DNA of 64,000 nt, taken from the NCBI RefSeq assembly GCF_947502895.1, contig NZ_CANNBM010000009.1, forward strand, positions 11,304 to 75,303, in the 5' to 3' direction. Below, one piece after another: positions 61,104-64,000 of the stretch (positions within the stretch are counted from its first letter, which is position 1; every line of letters begins with the position of its first letter). The stretch is from an uncultured Sulfitobacter sp. (lineage in GTDB: Bacteria > Pseudomonadota > Alphaproteobacteria > Rhodobacterales > Rhodobacteraceae). The notes below the pieces were generated by a model. It searched no databases, had not been told where the DNA came from, and saw only the letters and a list, made by a program, of their open reading frames with translations. Made by a program: the position numbers and the translations under genes.

Positions 61104-61610
61104 ATGGTAGTAGGGCTGAATCTCTGCCCATTTTCCCATAATGTCATAGCCCAAGACCAAGTGCATTATGCCATCTGTGATGCCACCATTGATGCACAGC
61201 TGAAGCAGTTCTACGTGGATGAGCTACAGCGTCTGCTTGAGGCCAATGAAAGTGACATTGCCACTAGCTTGCTCATTTTCACCCGAGGTTTGGAAGAATT
61301 TGATGACTACCTCGCCTTACTCGATTGGTTTCAGGAGCTATTGGAGAAGGCAGAACTGACAGAGCATGTGCAGTTGGCGTCCTTTCATCCTCAATATCAA
61401 TTTGAGGACGTAGCTGCTAACGATCTTAGCAACTTCACTAACCGCTCACCCTATCCGATCATACATCTACTGCGTCAAGTTCAAGTGACTAAAGCACTCT
61501 CACGTGTTTTGGACCCTGAGAAGATTTATATCGATAACATAAATACCTTAAATGAACTTGGTCGCCAACAGGTCGAAGCACTCTGTCCGTGGGGGAAGAA
61601 AAAAAGTTAG
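61104..61610 (+). CDS. DUF1415 family protein, start codon unclear
   Basis: The visible 168 residues follow DUF1415 proteins: VVGLNLCPFSHNVIAQDQVH, LLIFTRGLEEFDDYLALLDW, VQLASFHPQYQFED, RSPYPIIHLLRQVQVTKAL. The conserved N-terminus (IRRWLEQ before MVVGLNLCPF) is encoded upstream of the first ATG. That upstream frame is open from 60999 but contains no ATG, GTG or TTG; AAAGGA at 61013-61018 points to a start near 61026 (ATC). The gene is AT-richer and uses codons unlike its neighbours, and DUF1415 is mainly gammaproteobacterial, so transfer is likely. Confidence 0.75.
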   Translation: MVVGLNLCPFSHNVIAQDQVHYAICDATIDAQLKQFYVDELQRLLEANESDIATSLLIFTRGLEEFDDYLALLDWFQELLEKAELTEHVQLASFHPQYQFEDVAANDLSNFTNRSPYPIIHLLRQVQVTKALSRVLDPEKIYIDNINTLNELGRQQVEALCPWGKKKS

Positions 61611-61825
61611 CATTGTATCTGCAACTCATGTTGACCGAGCTGCTACTGTCTCCGGTTTCGCCTTTGCAGCGAAGGTCTGCAATGACGGAACGCGCCGCAG
61701 CCTGCCGATCATTTGGCCAATGTCAGCTAAAGGCCGAAAGTGGTCGCCCTGAAGAGTTACGACTGCGCAACACACCCCACTGTTCCTGGAAGCTTCCACA
61801 CATCTTCCACAAGAAGGTCCTAAAC

Positions 61826-61850
61826 GCAAAAAGCACCCCGAAGGGTGCTT
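61826..61850 (-). terminator. Rho-independent terminator of tRNA-fMet
   Basis: On the minus strand AAGCACCC-TTCG-GGGTGCTT forms a perfect 8-pair stem with a TTCG tetraloop followed by TTTTT G, 29 bases downstream of the tRNA. It also lies beyond the DUF1415 gene on the other strand. Confidence 0.8.
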
Positions 61851-61878
61851 CTATGCCACTGATTTAACAGTGTAGTAT

Positions 61879-61955
<77 letters not shown>

Positions 61956-62279
61956 CCAATGAGCAGACGGATACGGCATCATGATAGAAACGACAAGGGA
62001 CTAAAGGCAAAAATTCGCGACTTTTCTGAACTGTTCGAAATCTGGCGGTCTAGAGTGGCATCAGGCCTCGCAAGCAGTGCGCTATCTGGAGCCAAGGTTG
62101 CTGGAGCGGATACGACTAGTCGGGCGTTTAGAATTCCAGTGTTGTTTTCGGGCATTTAAGGGCTGGGTCGAATAATTGGCTAGCATCACAGAAATAACTG
62201 GTTTTGACCCTGATAATACCTGCTTGCTATGATGCGATGAAGAAGGCCATCTAGGGCTGCCATTCCTCAGGAGCGTTTC
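61956..62279. other. Region between tRNA-fMet and the glycosyltransferase gene
   Basis: About 320 bases with no supported gene. Apart from the promoter-like element at 62204-62233 I see no repeat or hairpin of note. The tRNA promoter should be at its left end. Confidence 0.35.
62204..62233 (+). promoter_or_regulatory. Sigma-70-like promoter of the glycosyltransferase gene
   Basis: TTGACC and TATGAT are separated by 18 bases, 46 bases before the start codon; AGGAG is close to the ATG. Confidence 0.5.
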
Positions 62280-63146
62280 ATGAAAATCTGCGCAATCACC
62301 ATGGTTTACCAAGACTATTGGGCGCTGGGGCAATGGTATCGCTACTACGGCGCCCATTTGGGCCCCCGTAACCTCTATGTAATATCGCACGGCTATGATC
62401 CTGAAATTCAAAGGATTTGCCCTGACGCCAGTGTCATTACCATTCCCCGCGACGAGTTAAAGAATTTTGACCGTGTTCGCCTGCGTGTCATCAATGGCAT
62501 CCAGTCAGGTTTGGGCAATCTTTACGACTGGGTAATTCAGACTGATGCAGATGAACTCGTTTGCTTTGATCCTGCGACATACAGCTCGTTTCAAGACTTG
62601 TTTGAGAAGAGCTCGGCGCCTGCGTTGTTTGCTCTTGGACTGAATTTGGCAGAGGTAGAAGGGGATGTGCCGCTGGTTGGCAGTGAATCCGCACTGGCAC
62701 ACCGAGATGTGGCTTGCGTGACCGGGAACTACAGCAAGGCCTGGGCCGTGCGCAAAGCGTTACCGTTGCGCTGGCATGGTGTCTTTTGTGGCTACCGGCG
62801 AACAGACGATTTTCGATTTGAAATGCCGGATGATGTTTTCTTTGTGCATCTAAAGCACGCTAACTCCACAGCTTTGAAAGAAACTAACGCAGTGCGCCAG
62901 TCTGTTGCCGATAGTGTCGGTGAAGACTGGAATGTGAACGGGTGGGCGAACCCCGACTTCCATGCGAAACGGTTCTATCGCAAAATGGCGAAAGCGGTTG
63001 AACTGCCTTGGAAAGAGGCCGTTGCGCTGGGCTATGAGAAGATACGGGAAAACCCGATCCGCGATGCAAAACGCGGCATCGTGAAGCCCCCGTTCATCAA
63101 CTATGTCTGTCGTACGATCCTTCCAGACTGGTTCAAGACACTTTAG
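62280..63146 (+). CDS. Glycosyltransferase family 2-like protein
   Basis: The 288-residue soluble protein starts ICAITMVYQDYWALGQWYRYYG, like GT2/GT92-type 'glycosyltransferase family 2' proteins of Rhodobacteraceae. A DxD-like motif lies in VIQTDADELVCF (about 80-90) and a late HLKHANSTALKE segment may bind metal or nucleotide. Such proteins probably add a sugar to a surface glycan. AGGAG precedes the ATG. It stands alone between two tRNA genes, so no pathway is indicated. Confidence 0.83.
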   Translation: MKICAITMVYQDYWALGQWYRYYGAHLGPRNLYVISHGYDPEIQRICPDASVITIPRDELKNFDRVRLRVINGIQSGLGNLYDWVIQTDADELVCFDPATYSSFQDLFEKSSAPALFALGLNLAEVEGDVPLVGSESALAHRDVACVTGNYSKAWAVRKALPLRWHGVFCGYRRTDDFRFEMPDDVFFVHLKHANSTALKETNAVRQSVADSVGEDWNVNGWANPDFHAKRFYRKMAKAVELPWKEAVALGYEKIRENPIRDAKRGIVKPPFINYVCRTILPDWFKTL

Positions 63147-63198
63147 CCTTTCACGCCCCCTTGATCGCCCATAGAGCATAGACCATAACCAGCGCAGC

Positions 63199-63275
63199 GG
63201 TCCCTTAGCTCAACTGGATAGAGCAGCTGACTTCTAATCAGCAGGTTGAGGGTTCGAGTCCTTCAGGGATCGCCA
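63199..63275 (+). tRNA. tRNA-Arg (UCU)
   Basis: The 77-base tRNA has acceptor strands GGTCCCT and AGGGATC (one G-T-type mismatch-tolerant pair at most), D-arm TAGCTCAACTGGATAGAGCA, anticodon TCT in GACTTCTAATC, T-arm GGTTCGAGTCC and an encoded CCA. tRNA-Arg(UCU) genes are common integration sites, but no integrase follows within the window. Confidence 0.94.
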
Positions 63276-64000
63276 ATTTTATCTTACGTTTGTGTCATTT
63301 TAGTACAACGGCTGGGGCCTCATTATTGCAGTATGTGCAGACGGTTAGATCGAGGTTTGTCAAAGCTGACACAAGGTGCCGCTTGTCTTCAAGTTATTGC
63401 TGAGCATGTGGGGAATTATGCACCGCGACCGAGGCTGTAGACGGCGAAGGAAAGATATCACTCGGATGAGCCGCGAATACTTCAGGACATGCCGCCTCAC
63501 TTGTCCTAATGCGAGACCCAGCGCAATGATGACCGCGATGACGAACATCCGGCACTTGACAGCGACTATGGCAAGCGTGCGCAGGACTGTTGTGGAAATC
63601 GCTGCGCAGACTGGCCGGACACTTCGATGTCTTGGCCGCAGTGAAGAGCTGACTTACCAGTTTTTGTCGCAAAAAAGAGTGCTGGGAGCATTAGGGTTCA
63701 GCGGTTTCTTATGCGTAGGCGTTGCTACGCTGCCCGCGAGGTTGATGTCGCGTCGTCAGCAGCCGATATCCATAGTCGCTAAGTGACCAACTTCACATGG
63801 TTATACGCAAACACCTTGGAGGAGTGAGCAGGCAAATTTTACCACGTAAAGAGTAGGGGAGGAGGGTCGTGATCAAGTTAGATGTAACAAGCCAAGATCG
63901 CGCTTCAATGCAAAAGTCAGATGGGCGCGCAGACCTGTCTTGAACCAATGACCTTTCGGACCACTGGCGCCCGGCGGATCGCAGGCACCGGTTTTTTATT
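63276..64000. other. Gene-poor end of the window
   Basis: About 725 bases. The longest frame, 63376-63786 on the plus strand, has Arg/Cys-rich low-quality coding sequence and no ribosome site. On the minus strand 63360-63548 could encode a small membrane peptide (FVIAVIIALGLALGQVRR), but without other support. No integrase, repeat of the tRNA end, or known element is visible. Confidence 0.35.

Noticed and set aside
63376..63786. Open frame after tRNA-Arg as a gene, or evidence for an integrated island
   Set aside because: The protein is Arg/Cys-rich and unlike any family, has no ribosome site, and no integrase or duplicated tRNA end is visible.

Overview
The window looks like a chromosomal segment of an alphaproteobacterium of the Roseobacter group (Rhodobacteraceae). 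Reasons are the moderately high GC content, a TRAP transporter, FrcBCA-type sugar uptake, a 'tetronate' sugar-acid gene set, RTX proteins and Rhodobacteraceae-like protein sequences throughout. This placement is inferred from gene content; no rRNA or phylogenetic marker is present.

1-13.7 kb is a sugar-acid catabolic island. A GntR/FCD regulator (cut by the window edge) sits beside denD and a beta-hydroxyacid dehydrogenase on the minus strand. The plus strand then carries a non-phosphorylative pentonate/fuconate module (SDR dehydrogenase, IlvD/Edd dehydratase, FAH-family hydrolase, 2-hydroxyacid dehydrogenase), a LysE exporter, and the L-threonate/D-erythronate pathway ltnD-otnK-otnC-otnI, which ends in dihydroxyacetone phosphate. 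Divergent idonate/gluconate dehydrogenases and a PhyH-type dioxygenase follow. 13.8-18.5 kb holds a redoxin, a hybrid histidine kinase paired with a small secreted Moco-oxidoreductase-fold protein, and a LuxR-type response regulator.

18.5-27.1 kb is the most interesting region. It is one minus-strand run of eight genes, almost all joined by start/stop overlaps. An RsbU/RsbV/RsbW-like partner-switch cassette (REC-PP2C phosphatase, STAS protein, HATPase kinase) leads directly into a DUF3131 protein, a membrane acyltransferase, a cellulose-synthase-like GT2, a second DUF3131 protein and a secreted protein. A lone Hpt protein and a secreted beta-barrel-like protein lie just beyond. That protein shares an unrecognised N-terminal domain with the last gene of the operon, so I read the whole block as a partner-switch-regulated surface-polysaccharide system. 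Two large RTX/type-I-secreted proteins (30.1-37.4 kb) adjoin it.

38.2-43.7 kb carries an amidase-TRAP transporter operon and a LysR regulator. 44.0-49.6 kb carries frcBCAK with a divergent ROK regulator, a candidate AT-rich operator, and a D-lyxose/mannose isomerase.

49.7-61.6 kb is an accessory, partly decaying zone. It has a degenerate IS1182-type element with recognisable terminal inverted repeats, several small regulator-plus-target pairs (MarR, WYL, MerR, TetR, HxlR, a truncated ArsR), and pseudogenes: a GFA gene with an in-frame stop, an ArsR-SRPBCC deletion fusion, and an SRPBCC gene frameshifted at a nine-base homopolymer. Its intergenic regions contain clear palindromes, notably twin operators for the TetR protein. 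A DUF1415 gene of foreign appearance, tRNA-fMet, a glycosyltransferase and tRNA-Arg(UCU) close the window; the last 0.7 kb has no gene I can support.
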